The notes beneath the pieces were generated by a model. That model searched no databases. It saw only the letters and a program-made list of their open reading frames with translations, and had not been told where the DNA came from. Source: Chloroflexota bacterium (GTDB lineage: Bacteria; Chloroflexota; Dehalococcoidia; JACPQK01). Taken from it: a stretch of 64,000 bases of DNA. Of this stretch, positions 8,474 to 16,638 are shown one piece after another (position 1 is the stretch's first letter; the number at the start of each line of letters is the position of its first letter). Where the stretch lies: assembly GCA_016190505.1 (NCBI GenBank), contig JACPQM010000072.1, positions 1 to 64,000 of the forward strand, in the 5' to 3' direction. The translations under genes were made by a program, and so were the position numbers.

Positions 8474-10159
8474 ATGCTCAAAGGCAACAAGAGCGCGTTG
8501 TGGGTAGGTGTCATGGTGCTGCTGCTGGCGGCCTGTGGCCCGGCGGCCACTCCGTCGCCCGCACCCGAAGCCACGGTGCCGCGTGCCCAGGCTACCGCCA
8601 CGCCACGTCCCACGGCGGCGCCCGAGACCTCGGGAAGCGCGCAGCCTAAATACGGGGGCGTCCTGCGCACTGTCGGTCCGACCGGGTCGAGCTGGGACCC
8701 GTTCATAAGCCGGTTCCAGGACCCGCAAATAGCGATGTCCTTCATCCACACCAAGCTCTCGGTCATGAGCCTGGCCGAGAAGCAGTGCACCTTCTGGCCC
8801 AATAGCCCCCAGCTCGGCGAAAGCTGGTCCTGGGTGAATGACTCTACCCTGGACCTGAAAGTCCGCCCTGGCGTCAAGTTCCAGAACCTGCCCCCCATGA
8901 ACGGGCGTGAACTGACCGCTGCCGACGTGGCCTACACCGTCAACGAGCAGTGGAAGAAGAAGGCGGGTATTGCTCCCTCCGTCGTGCTCATTGACCGGGC
9001 TGAGGCAGTGGATAAGTACACCGCCCGCTTCTACCTGAAACAGCCCTTCCCCTTGATCACCGACAAGATTGACGGGGTCTACTTCGCCTGGATAATCGGG
9101 CCAGAGATGTTTGCCGGCGGCGCTGTTCAGAAGGGTGAACAGAACATAGGGCTGGGGCCGTTCATGTTCAAGAGCCATACCCCTGGGGTCAAGACCGAGT
9201 TCAAGCGGAACCCGGACTTCTTCCGCACCGGTCTGCCCTACCTGGACGGGGTTGAAATGCTGGTAATGGACGACGTAGCCCTGCAAGTGGCCGCCCTGCG
9301 GGCGGGCAAGCTGGACTGGCTGTACGTGCTGACGCCCTTCTTGAACGTGGAGCTGGAGAGCACCATGCCCAAGCTCAAGGTAGCCGACTGCCCCGGGCCT
9401 CCCTCAGGCTATGCCCTGTATATGCTCTACGGCAAGCCCCCCTTCGATGACATCCGAGTACGCCGGGCCATATCCATGGCCCTGGACCGCAAGGGGGTGG
9501 CCGAGAAGGTGATGCAGGGCAAGGGAATCGTGCTCTACAGCAGCGTATTTACCACCTACCCTGAGGCATTAAAACTGGAGGACTATCCACCGGAGGTGCG
9601 CCAGTGGCTGGAATACAACCCCCAGCGCGCCCGGCAACTCATGGCCGAGGCTGGCTACCCCGACGGGTTCAGGACTGCTATGTACACCCAAAACATCCAG
9701 CCTGAGCGTAACCATACAGAGACGGCCTCTGCGCTGTTGGCCGACATCGGCATAAGGGCGGACATTAAGATGCTCACCGCTACCGAGTACAACGAACAGA
9801 TCTATGGCGGCAAGTTCCAGGAAGGCATAGCCGTCGCCCGGGCGGGCTCCGGGGATGTCCACACAAACCTCTACGACCCCTACCATAGCTCCGCTATCCC
9901 CGCCCGCAACCGGGCGCGCATCGTTGACCCGAAGCTGGACAAGATGCTGGACGAATATACCATGGAGAAGGACCCCAACCGCCGCAAGGAGCTAGCCCGG
10001 CAGATACAGATATATACCGTGGACCAGGCCTACCTGGTCTTCTTCCCCCGGGAGATTACCGGGGCCTACGCCATGCCCTGGGTGAAGAACCTGTACTATC
10101 GCGGCGCCGACGTCCGCTCCCAGGGCGACTATCTCTTCCGGGTGTGGCTGGACAAATAG
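8474..10159 (+). CDS. ABC transporter substrate-binding lipoprotein, peptide/opine type (SBP family 5)
   Basis: Extracytoplasmic solute receptor of 561 aa. It has a lipobox LLAAC after the signal peptide, a Thr/Pro linker, then the family 5 fold: YGGVLRT, LKVRPGVKFQNLPPMNGRELTAADVAYT, RRAISMALDRKGV, and NPQRARQLMAEAGYPDGF. ATG 8474 has AGGAGG 5 nt upstream; the track start 33 codons earlier lacks a signal-peptide context. No permease or ATPase genes are adjacent, so it is an orphan receptor or uses a transporter elsewhere. The ligand is unknown; an amidase gene follows. Confidence 0.9.
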   Translation: MLKGNKSALWVGVMVLLLAACGPAATPSPAPEATVPRAQATATPRPTAAPETSGSAQPKYGGVLRTVGPTGSSWDPFISRFQDPQIAMSFIHTKLSVMSLAEKQCTFWPNSPQLGESWSWVNDSTLDLKVRPGVKFQNLPPMNGRELTAADVAYTVNEQWKKKAGIAPSVVLIDRAEAVDKYTARFYLKQPFPLITDKIDGVYFAWIIGPEMFAGGAVQKGEQNIGLGPFMFKSHTPGVKTEFKRNPDFFRTGLPYLDGVEMLVMDDVALQVAALRAGKLDWLYVLTPFLNVELESTMPKLKVADCPGPPSGYALYMLYGKPPFDDIRVRRAISMALDRKGVAEKVMQGKGIVLYSSVFTTYPEALKLEDYPPEVRQWLEYNPQRARQLMAEAGYPDGFRTAMYTQNIQPERNHTETASALLADIGIRADIKMLTATEYNEQIYGGKFQEGIAVARAGSGDVHTNLYDPYHSSAIPARNRARIVDPKLDKMLDEYTMEKDPNRRKELARQIQIYTVDQAYLVFFPREITGAYAMPWVKNLYYRGADVRSQGDYLFRVWLDK

Positions 10160-10160
10160 C

Positions 10161-10222
10161 CCCAGGCTTCAGCCTGGGCTTGGCAGTGGAGGTGAAACAT
10201 AGCCCCGGCCTTCAGGCCGGGG
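10161..10222. repeat. Two direct copies of a GCCT-TC-AGGC hairpin
   Basis: CCCAGGCT-TC-AGCCTGGG (10161-10178) and CCCCGGCCT-TC-AGGCCGGGG (10203-10222) are two hairpins with the same TC loop, each preceded by TAGC/ATAGC. Such TTCA-loop hairpins resemble REP-like elements and IS200/IS605 end structures. They may also act as the terminator of the transporter gene. Confidence 0.6.
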
Positions 10223-10239
10223 TATCGGGAGGTGGACCT

Positions 10240-10959
10240 ATGGCTATCTGGGACGATGTCATTTCCGCCAGGGACCGCCTGGTCTACGGGAAGACGGGCC
10301 GGGGCACCAGCCGCATCGGCTTCGGCCAGCGGCCGGCCCTCATCATCATTGACGTCAACTACAACTGGGTTGGGGACCGGCGCGAGTCTATCCTCCGCTC
10401 CATCGAGCGCTTTCCGGCAAGCTGCGGCGAGGAGGCCTGGCGGGCGGTGGACCATATCGCTGGGCTGCTCCCGCTGGCCAGGGCCAGGAAGGTGCCCATC
10501 TTCTACACCACCAACGACTTCCGGGAGGACATCCTGTGGCCCGGCTTGTCGCCGGGCAAGGGCACGGGTGGGCGCGCCGCCCTGTCCCGTATCGAGCGGG
10601 GCACAGACATCGTGGACGAGATCGCCCCCAGCCCCGGCGACGTGGTCATCGCCAAGCCCAAGCCCAGCGCCTTCTTTGGCACGTCGCTCATTGGCTTCCT
10701 GCGCACGCTGGGTGTGGACACCCTCCTCTGTTGTGGGGGCACCACGTCCGGCTGCGTGCGGGCCACGGTAGTGGACGGCTATTCCTACAACTATCGGGTG
10801 GCAGTGATCGAAGAGGCCACCTTCGACCGGGCCGAAGTAAGCCACAAGATCAACCTGTTTGACATGCACGCGAAGTACGCGGACGTGGTCCCGACGGCCG
10901 AGGTCCAGAAGTACCTGTCGCGCCTCCCCGCACCGGTAGTGAGCGTCGCCGCATCCTGA
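10240..10959 (+). CDS. Isochorismatase-fold cysteine amidohydrolase (N-carbamoylsarcosine amidase-like)
   Basis: Cysteine hydrolase of 239 aa. The catalytic triad positions are visible: Asp in IIIDVNYNW, Lys in KPKPSAFFGT and the nucleophile Cys in GGTTSGCVRATVVDG, with the cis-peptide region before it. This pattern matches the isochorismatase-like family and especially the N-carbamoylsarcosine amidohydrolase branch, which cleaves carbamoyl amides. ATG 10240 is preceded by GGGAGGTGG; the track start 32 codons earlier lies in the hairpin repeats. It may metabolise the ligand of the upstream receptor, but that is only context. Confidence 0.85.
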   Translation: MAIWDDVISARDRLVYGKTGRGTSRIGFGQRPALIIIDVNYNWVGDRRESILRSIERFPASCGEEAWRAVDHIAGLLPLARARKVPIFYTTNDFREDILWPGLSPGKGTGGRAALSRIERGTDIVDEIAPSPGDVVIAKPKPSAFFGTSLIGFLRTLGVDTLLCCGGTTSGCVRATVVDGYSYNYRVAVIEEATFDRAEVSHKINLFDMHAKYADVVPTAEVQKYLSRLPAPVVSVAAS

Positions 10960-10992
10960 GACCCCCACCCCAGTGCTCGGCTGGCATTGTCG

Positions 10993-11021
10993 TTGACAGG
11001 AGGGGCAGCGCAGCGTATAAT
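10993..11021 (+). promoter_or_regulatory. Consensus promoter of the ccm-glyA operon
   Basis: TTGACA and TATAAT are perfect hexamers with a 17-nt spacer, ending 20 nt before the GTG of ccmE. This shows that ccmE, not a missing ccmA, is the first gene of the transcript. Confidence 0.85.
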
Positions 11022-11041
11022 CCCCATTGGTCAGGTAATCT

Positions 11042-11509
11042 GTGGCCGAAATGCTTGTGTCCGTCCCCCCCACCGCCTCCCGGCGACCGTGGTGGCTTTC
11101 CTCCAAAACGCGCTTGGTGCTGGTGGCGGTGTTGCTGGCTGCTACCCTGGGCTATTTGGGCTACAAGGGCTACGTGGCAGGCGCGGGCTATTACTTGAAA
11201 GTCCCCGAGCTCCAGTCCAGGGCTGGTGAGTTCAGTGGCAAACCCCTCCGGGTAAGCGGGCAACTGGTCGCTGGCTCTGTTCAGGGAGAGGCCCCGGAGA
11301 TCCGCTTCAGCATCGGTGAGGGAGGGGCGATTCTGCCCGTAGTATACCAGGGCGTCATGCCCGTGGTCTTCAAGAGAACAGACATACCAGCCGAAGACAT
11401 AAGTGTCCTCGCCGAGGGGCGTCTCGGGGAGGATGGCATATTCAACGCCAGCAACATCCTCATTAAATGCCCCACCAAATGGGAGGCCGTCACCAAGGAG
11501 ACCGGCTAG
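11042..11509 (+). CDS. ccmE: Cytochrome c-type biogenesis heme chaperone CcmE, Cys type
   Basis: Membrane-anchored periplasmic heme chaperone of 155 aa for cytochrome c maturation. One transmembrane helix (TRLVLVAVLLAATLGYLGY) is followed by the OB fold: YYLKVPEL, GEFSGKPLRVSGQLV, PVVYQGVMPVVFK, VLAEGRL. The heme-binding site, HxxxY in most bacteria and CxxxY in archaeal-type CcmE, reads KCPTKW here, so the ligand is Cys and the usual Tyr is Trp. The start is GTG 11042 or ATG 11051. It leads an operon with ccmB, ccmC and a CcmD-like gene. Confidence 0.9.
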   Translation: MAEMLVSVPPTASRRPWWLSSKTRLVLVAVLLAATLGYLGYKGYVAGAGYYLKVPELQSRAGEFSGKPLRVSGQLVAGSVQGEAPEIRFSIGEGGAILPVVYQGVMPVVFKRTDIPAEDISVLAEGRLGEDGIFNASNILIKCPTKWEAVTKETG

Positions 11510-11548
11510 GGTGCCTGGGCTGACCGGCTCTTCCAACCTGCAGTAGCA

Positions 11549-12217
11549 GTGCGACCTTTCCTGGACCAGGTCTGGGCTATTGTGGCCAAGGACATCCGCT
11601 CCGAGCTCCGGACCAAGGACATATTCACCTCACTCCTACTGTTCTCCCTCCTGGTGCTGGTCGTGTTCAGCTTCGCCTTCGAGCCCGGCACCCAGGCCAC
11701 TCGCCAGGCGACGCCGGGCCTGCTCTGGGTAGCCTTCATCTTCGCCGGGGTGCTGGGCCTGAACCGGGCCTTCACCATCGAAAAGGACCGGGGTAGCCTG
11801 GAGGGGCTGCTCCTCTGCCCGGTAGACCGGGCCACCATCTACTGGGGCAAGCTGGCCAGCAGCTTGCTGCTCATGCTGGCCATGGAGGCGCTGGTCTTCC
11901 CCCTGTTCGCCATTTTCTTCAACTTGCCCCTCTGGCTGCCCGCGGTGCTCATCATTGCGCCCCTGGGGACCATCGGCTTCGTAGCAGTGGGCACGTTGTT
12001 CTCTGCCATCGCCGTGCACACCCGGGCACGGGAGTTCATGCTGCCCCTGCTCCTGTTCCCGGTCCTGGTGCCGGTGGTGATCGGGGCGGTGGAAGCCACC
12101 CGCACCGCGCTGGATGAAGGTGTCCTCTCGGGCTCGTGGGTCCCTCTTCTCCTGGCCTTCGATGTGCTCTTCCTTGCCGTTTCATCCCTGGCTTTCGAGT
12201 TCGTGCTAGAGGAGTAA
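11549..12217 (+). CDS. ccmB: Heme exporter subunit CcmB
   Basis: Permease of the CcmABC heme-handling ABC complex, 222 aa with about six hydrophobic segments. The opening VWAIVAKDIRSELRTKDIF and the stretch LGLNRAFTIEKDRGSLEGLLLCPV are typical of CcmB. The start is GTG 11549, 39 nt after ccmE, and the gene ends 1 nt before ccmC. The ATPase CcmA that normally precedes ccmB is absent from this operon and from the window. Confidence 0.9.
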   Translation: MRPFLDQVWAIVAKDIRSELRTKDIFTSLLLFSLLVLVVFSFAFEPGTQATRQATPGLLWVAFIFAGVLGLNRAFTIEKDRGSLEGLLLCPVDRATIYWGKLASSLLLMLAMEALVFPLFAIFFNLPLWLPAVLIIAPLGTIGFVAVGTLFSAIAVHTRAREFMLPLLLFPVLVPVVIGAVEATRTALDEGVLSGSWVPLLLAFDVLFLAVSSLAFEFVLEE

Positions 12218-12218
12218 C

Positions 12219-12869
12219 ATGGCCGTTATCGGAGTGAGTTTCCTGCTCATGGTGGCCTCCCTGTTCATGGCCTTGCTCTATGCCCCCACCGAGAGGTTCA
12301 TGGGAGACGTCCAGCGCATCTTCTACTTCCACGTGCCGCTGGCCTGGCTGGCCTTTCTGAACTTCTTCATCGTGTTCGTGGCCAGCATCCAGTTCCTGCG
12401 CAAGGGATCGGCCGCCTGGGACCAATTGGCCTACTGCGCTGCCGAGATCGGCACGCTGTTCACCACGCTGGTGCTCATCACGGGGTCCCTGTGGGCCAAG
12501 CCGGTATGGGGCACCTGGTGGAGCTGGGACCCCCGCCTCACCGCCAGCCTGATCCTGTGGCTGATCTACATCGCCTACCTGACGGTGCGCTCCTATGCCG
12601 CGGAAAGCGGTCGCGGCACGCGATTCGCCGCAGTGGTGGGCATCCTGGGTTTCGTGGACGTGCCTATCGTCTATCTCTCGATATACTGGTGGCGGACGCT
12701 GCACCCGGGCCCGGTGATCCAGACCGGCGGTATGGTCCCGGAGATGACAAGGGCGCTCCTGGTCTCCCTATTGGCCTTCACCGTGTTCTTTGTTATCCTG
12801 ATGCGCTACAGGCTGCGTTTGCGCCGCATGGAGACGGAGATCGAAGAGCTCCGCCAGGCAGATAGGTAG
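12219..12869 (+). CDS. ccmC: Heme exporter subunit CcmC
   Basis: Integral membrane heme-handling protein of 216 aa. The periplasmic tryptophan-rich loop WGTWWSWDPRLTASLILWLIY, which binds heme, is intact, and the flanking His residues are present in FYFHVPLAW and RTLHPGPV. It hands heme to CcmE. It follows ccmB with a 1-nt gap. Confidence 0.95.
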   Translation: MAVIGVSFLLMVASLFMALLYAPTERFMGDVQRIFYFHVPLAWLAFLNFFIVFVASIQFLRKGSAAWDQLAYCAAEIGTLFTTLVLITGSLWAKPVWGTWWSWDPRLTASLILWLIYIAYLTVRSYAAESGRGTRFAAVVGILGFVDVPIVYLSIYWWRTLHPGPVIQTGGMVPEMTRALLVSLLAFTVFFVILMRYRLRLRRMETEIEELRQADR

Positions 12870-12905
12870 TACAGTTCTGGATAGACCGGAAGTAGGAGAC
12901 CGAAG

Positions 12906-13034
12906 ATGAGCTATCTGTTCGTTGGATTCACTATCGTGTGGGCTGCGCTGTTCGTGTACCTGTTTCGCCTCCAGCGGCAGGGGGACAAACTCCGCAAGGA
13001 CCTCGATGCCCTGAAGAGTGCTCGGGGGAAGTAG
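12906..13034 (+). CDS. Small CcmD-like membrane protein
   Basis: A 42-aa ORF missed by the track: [12 protein letters not shown]-type N-terminus, one transmembrane helix, then [18 protein letters not shown]. The size, the single helix with a basic Leu-Arg-Gln cytoplasmic tail and the position right after ccmC match CcmD, which helps release holo-CcmE from CcmABC. GTAGGAG lies upstream. CcmD sequences are too short for certainty. Confidence 0.75.
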   Translation: MSYLFVGFTIVWAALFVYLFRLQRQGDKLRKDLDALKSARGK

Positions 13035-13038
13035 GGGC

Positions 13039-14310
13039 ATGGCGCGCTATGCCCCTACGGGTCTGGCTGCCGACCCCGAGGTAGCCCGGGCCATCGCTGG
13101 CGAGGCTGCCCGGCAGCGGGACAGCGTGGTGCTCATCGCCTCCGAGAACTACGCCAGCGCCGCCGTGCTGGAGGCGCAGGGATCTATTCTCACCAACAAG
13201 TACGCAGAGGGTTACCCGGGCCACCGCTATTACGGCGGCTGCTCCTGGGTGGACCAGGTGGAATCCCTGGCCATCGAGCGGGCCAAGAAGCTATACGGGG
13301 CCGAGCACGCCAACGTGCAAGCCCATAGCGGCTCCCAGGCCAACATGGCGGCCTATTTCGCCCTGCTCCAGCCGGGCGACACCGTCATGGGCATGAGCCT
13401 GGCCCACGGCGGCCACCTCACCCACGGCCACGGGGTCAACTTCTCCGGCAACCTCTACCGGTTTGTTCACTATGGGGTGAGCCGGGAGACGGATCTCATT
13501 GACTACGACCAGGTGGAGAAGCTGGCCCGGGAGCACAAGCCCCGCCTCATAGTGGCCGGCGCGTCCGCTTACCCGCGGGTAATTGACTTCGAGGCGTTCC
13601 GCGACATTGCCCACGCGGTGAATGCTTACCTCATGGTAGATATGGCCCATCTGGCCGGTCTGGTCGCGGCCAACGTGCACCCCAGCCCGGTGCCCTACGC
13701 CCAGGTGATAACCTCCACCACCCACAAAACGCTGCGAGGGCCTCGGGGAGGCTTCGTCCTGGCCCGGCCTGATGTCGGCGCCGCCGTGGACAAGGCCATG
13801 TTCCCCGGCCTCCAGGGCGGGCCCTTGATGCACGTCATCGCGGCCAAGGCGGTAGCCTTTGGCGAGGCGATGTCCCCAGAGTTCGTCCGCTACCAGGAGG
13901 CAGTGGTGGACAACTCCCGCCACCTGGCCAGGGAGCTCGAGGCCGGTGGGCTACGGCTGGTCACCGGCGGCACCGATAACCACATGGCTCTGGTGGACCT
14001 CACGCCGCTGAACATCACCGGACGTCAGGCGGAGGAGGCCCTGGAGTCCGTGGGTATTGTGCTCAACCGCAACCTCATACCCTTTGACCCACGGCCGCCC
14101 CAGCACGCCAGCGGTATCCGCGTAGGCACTCCGGCCACCACCACCCGCGGTTTCGGGCCGGCGGAGTTCAGCCGGGTAGCCCAACTCATGCTGCGGGTGC
14201 TGCGACACCTTAACGACGATGGCTTGGCCCGCCAGGTCAAGGCAGAAACTGCCGACCTGCTACACTCCTTCCCTGTCCCCGGCGACCCGCCGGGCGTAGC
14301 AAGTCGGTAG
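13039..14310 (+). CDS. glyA: Serine hydroxymethyltransferase
   Basis: PLP enzyme (423 aa) interconverting serine and glycine with tetrahydrofolate, a main source of one-carbon units. It has LIASENYAS, the substrate and PLP-binding HSGSQAN, and the PLP-lysine motif [15 protein letters not shown] 13039 starts 4 nt after the CcmD-like stop; the track start seven codons earlier overlaps that gene. It is translated as the last gene of the ccm operon. Confidence 0.95.
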   Translation: MARYAPTGLAADPEVARAIAGEAARQRDSVVLIASENYASAAVLEAQGSILTNKYAEGYPGHRYYGGCSWVDQVESLAIERAKKLYGAEHANVQAHSGSQANMAAYFALLQPGDTVMGMSLAHGGHLTHGHGVNFSGNLYRFVHYGVSRETDLIDYDQVEKLAREHKPRLIVAGASAYPRVIDFEAFRDIAHAVNAYLMVDMAHLAGLVAANVHPSPVPYAQVITSTTHKTLRGPRGGFVLARPDVGAAVDKAMFPGLQGGPLMHVIAAKAVAFGEAMSPEFVRYQEAVVDNSRHLARELEAGGLRLVTGGTDNHMALVDLTPLNITGRQAEEALESVGIVLNRNLIPFDPRPPQHASGIRVGTPATTTRGFGPAEFSRVAQLMLRVLRHLNDDGLARQVKAETADLLHSFPVPGDPPGVASR

Positions 14311-14339
14311 CCGTTGGGCAAAGTTGTGAAGCACTTAGC

Positions 14340-14368
14340 TTGCCTTGACCTATGGTGGATGTTATAAT
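14340..14368 (+). promoter_or_regulatory. Promoter of rpsF-ssb-rpsR
   Basis: TTGCCT (14340-14345) and a perfect TATAAT (14363-14368) with a 17-nt spacer, 25 nt before the rpsF start. A nearer TTGACC (14345-14350) would leave only 12 nt and is not used. Confidence 0.75.
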
Positions 14369-14393
14369 GCCGCCAGATGTTTCTTGAAGAGAG

Positions 14394-14684
14394 ATGTTCA
14401 TGCGCGACTATGAGGTAGTACTAATCATCAATCCTCAAATCGAGGACGATCAGGTTCCCCAGGTCTTGGAGAAGGTTAGCCGTCTGGTGACCGAGCGGGG
14501 TGGGAGCTTGGGGGAGGTCAACCCATGGGGCCGCCGCAAGCTGGCCTTCCCCATAAGAAGGCACCTCGAGGGTAACTACGTCGTGGCCAAGGCCAAAATG
14601 GACCCGGCCCACGTGAAGGAGATCGAGAGCCAGCTTCGCCTATCTGAAGACTTCCTGCGCCACCTGGTAATCAAAGTGGACTAG
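14394..14684 (+). CDS. rpsF: 30S ribosomal protein S6
   Basis: Primary rRNA-binding protein of the 30S platform that pairs with S18; 94 or 96 aa depending on use of ATG 14394 or ATG 14400. MRDYEVVLIINP and the WGRRKLAFPIRRHLEGNYV core are standard. It is followed by ssb and rpsR in the classic S6-SSB-S18 order. Confidence 0.95.
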   Translation: MFMRDYEVVLIINPQIEDDQVPQVLEKVSRLVTERGGSLGEVNPWGRRKLAFPIRRHLEGNYVVAKAKMDPAHVKEIESQLRLSEDFLRHLVIKVD

Positions 14685-14717
14685 AGTTTTTGTTTTTCGT
14701 GGTGAAAGGAGCCGACG

Positions 14718-15152
14718 ATGGCAAGCCTCAACAAGATCATGATTATTGGGAATCTGGGAACCAGCCCTGAGATGCGCTATACGCCCATGGGCACGCCCAT
14801 TACGTCCTTCCGCATGGCCACCAGTCGGTTCTATACCACCCAGGACGGGGAGCGCCGCCAGGAGACCGAATGGTTCACCGTGGTGGCCCGCAACCGTCTC
14901 GCCGAGACGTGCAACCAGTTCTTGATCAAGGGCAAGCGAGTGTATGTGGAAGGGCGCCTGCGTAGCCACACTTGGGAAGGCCCGGATGGCCAGTCGCGCT
15001 TCCGCAACGAGATCATGGCAGACCGTATTCTCTTCTTGGACCGTCAGCCCATAGCCGGCGGCCCTCCGGCCGCCGTGGCATCCGTTGGAGAGGACACACC
15101 CGACATGCCCACCGACGACGTGCATTTCGGAGACGATAAGGCAGGACTATGA
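14718..15152 (+). CDS. ssb: Single-stranded DNA-binding protein
   Basis: 144-aa OB-fold SSB with [33 protein letters not shown] and [12 protein letters not shown]. The C-terminus ends HFGDDKAGL rather than the DDDxPF tip of many SSBs, although acidic residues precede it. Its stop overlaps the rpsR start (ATGA), so translation of the two is coupled. Confidence 0.95.
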   Translation: MASLNKIMIIGNLGTSPEMRYTPMGTPITSFRMATSRFYTTQDGERRQETEWFTVVARNRLAETCNQFLIKGKRVYVEGRLRSHTWEGPDGQSRFRNEIMADRILFLDRQPIAGGPPAAVASVGEDTPDMPTDDVHFGDDKAGL

Positions 15153-15463
15153 CCGCTCAAAGGCGAGGACCATATCGAGGCGGGGCGCAGCGCCGGCGCA
15201 CCGGCAAACGGCGCTTTTTCCCCAGGCGAAAAGTATGTTTCTTCTGCGCCGAGAAGGTAACCGGAATAGACTATAAGGACGCTGGCAAGCTGCGGCGCTA
15301 TCTGTCCGACCGGGGCAAGATGTCGGGCCGGGGCAGGACCGGCACCTGCGCCCGACACCAGCGACTACTAGCTGTGGCCATCAAGCGGGCACGCTTCCTG
15401 GCCTTGCTCCCTTATACTGCGGCACACATCCGGCAGTTGGGTGCGGTTGGCGTCAAAGAATAG
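15149..15463 (+). CDS. rpsR: 30S ribosomal protein S18
   Basis: 104-aa S18 with a basic N-terminal tail and the core [18 protein letters not shown]. The zinc-ribbon cysteines (CFFC ... TCARHQ) are retained, so this is the Cys-plus form. The start at 15149 overlaps the ssb stop. Confidence 0.95.
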   Translation: MTAQRRGPYRGGAQRRRTGKRRFFPRRKVCFFCAEKVTGIDYKDAGKLRRYLSDRGKMSGRGRTGTCARHQRLLAVAIKRARFLALLPYTAAHIRQLGAVGVKE

Positions 15464-16637
15464 GCGAGGGAAAGGCGCACCGGCGCCCCAGCCACCCGGG
15501 CGCAGGCTACGGATTCCCTTGCTAGACCGCTTGCGGGGTGGCGGCGAGAGGGGACCTGCCTCCAGGCCGGTAGCCAGCGCAGGGAAAGGCGTCTCTCGTG
15601 GGCCGCAGCCCATGACCCGCCGCCAGATGGCGCGCTGGCAGCGGGAGCGGCAGCGTCGCCGGCTCATTGTTGTCTTGGGTGCCGTGGCCGTCCTTTTGGT
15701 GCTCGCCATCCCCGCCTTTGGCTACTATAAGACCATTATCTCCCCCCGCCGGGCCATGGTGGTGCGCGTGTATGACACTACCTACCGGATGGGCGACTAC
15801 GTAAAGCTGCTCCGGGCCTCGCAAGCCCTGTCCGGAGGTCAGATGGACCTCAGCCTGGCTCCTTTCCAGCTCGTGCAGACCTTGGAGGACAACGAGTTGG
15901 TCTATTATGGGGCACCCCGCATCGGCGTCACCGTTACCAGGCAAGAGATAGACGACGAGGTCCGCAATCGCATGCTCCCCCCTCCCGGTGAGGGCGAGAC
16001 CCCTACGCCCCAGCAGTTGGATAAGGAGTTCCAGGAGAACTACCGCCAGTACCTGAACGCCACCAAGCTGTCCGAGTCCGACCACCGCAGGCTGGTGGAG
16101 AGGGACCTGCTTCGGGATAAGGTCCGCGAGCGCCTGGGCCAGAATGTGCCCGCCGTGGCCGAGCAAGTGCATCTCCAGGCGGTGCTCACTGCCGACGAGG
16201 ACACGGCCAGGAACGCCGCTGAGCGTCTCAAGAATGGCGAGGACATCGCCGCCCTCACCGCAGAGATGACCCCCACCCAGGCCCAGAGCGAGTTCCAGCA
16301 AGCCGACCCCCACGACGTCAGGGGTAAGAAGGGAGACCTGGGCTGGGTACCCGAGCGCATCTTCTCGGATTGGGATGCCATCATCTTCGAGCTCGATCCC
16401 GGGGCGCTGAGCGATCCGGTGGGCACCGCCGAGGGATTCTACATCCTCCGCGTGGTGGAGAAAGAGCCTGCCCGCACCATTGACGAGGCCAACCGGGAAA
16501 TACTCAAGGACCGCGCTCTGGATGACTGGCTTCTTGAGGAGCGCCGGGTTGCCAGGGACGCCGGGGAGTTGGCCCGGGCCTTCGACTCTGAGAAATACCA
16601 GTGGGTCATAGAAGAGCTTGGGCAGATCCGCCGGTGA
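15441..16637 (+). CDS. Membrane-anchored PpiC/SurA-like peptidyl-prolyl isomerase
   Basis: Extracytoplasmic foldase of up to 398 aa. A basic cytoplasmic tail ([18 protein letters not shown]) precedes one transmembrane helix, then a SurA-N-like helical domain and a parvulin domain with [36 protein letters not shown] and [12 protein letters not shown]. It helps secreted proteins fold. The start is uncertain: GTG 15441 or TTG 15447 overlaps rpsR by about 20 nt, whereas ATG 15612 would remove a tail that looks genuinely coding ([12 protein letters not shown]). It is transcribed between rpsR and hom. Confidence 0.85.
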   Translation: MRLASKNRRGKGAPAPQPPGRRLRIPLLDRLRGGGERGPASRPVASAGKGVSRGPQPMTRRQMARWQRERQRRRLIVVLGAVAVLLVLAIPAFGYYKTIISPRRAMVVRVYDTTYRMGDYVKLLRASQALSGGQMDLSLAPFQLVQTLEDNELVYYGAPRIGVTVTRQEIDDEVRNRMLPPPGEGETPTPQQLDKEFQENYRQYLNATKLSESDHRRLVERDLLRDKVRERLGQNVPAVAEQVHLQAVLTADEDTARNAAERLKNGEDIAALTAEMTPTQAQSEFQQADPHDVRGKKGDLGWVPERIFSDWDAIIFELDPGALSDPVGTAEGFYILRVVEKEPARTIDEANREILKDRALDDWLLEERRVARDAGELARAFDSEKYQWVIEELGQIRR

Positions 16638-16638
16638 C

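Noticed and set aside
10129-11106. 325-aa minus-strand ORF over the amidase
   Set aside because: Overlaps a gene with a full catalytic triad and reads through the hairpins and the ccm promoter.
14345-14350. TTGACC as -35 of rpsF
   Set aside because: It is only 12 nt from TATAAT; TTGCCT at 14340 gives the normal 17 nt.
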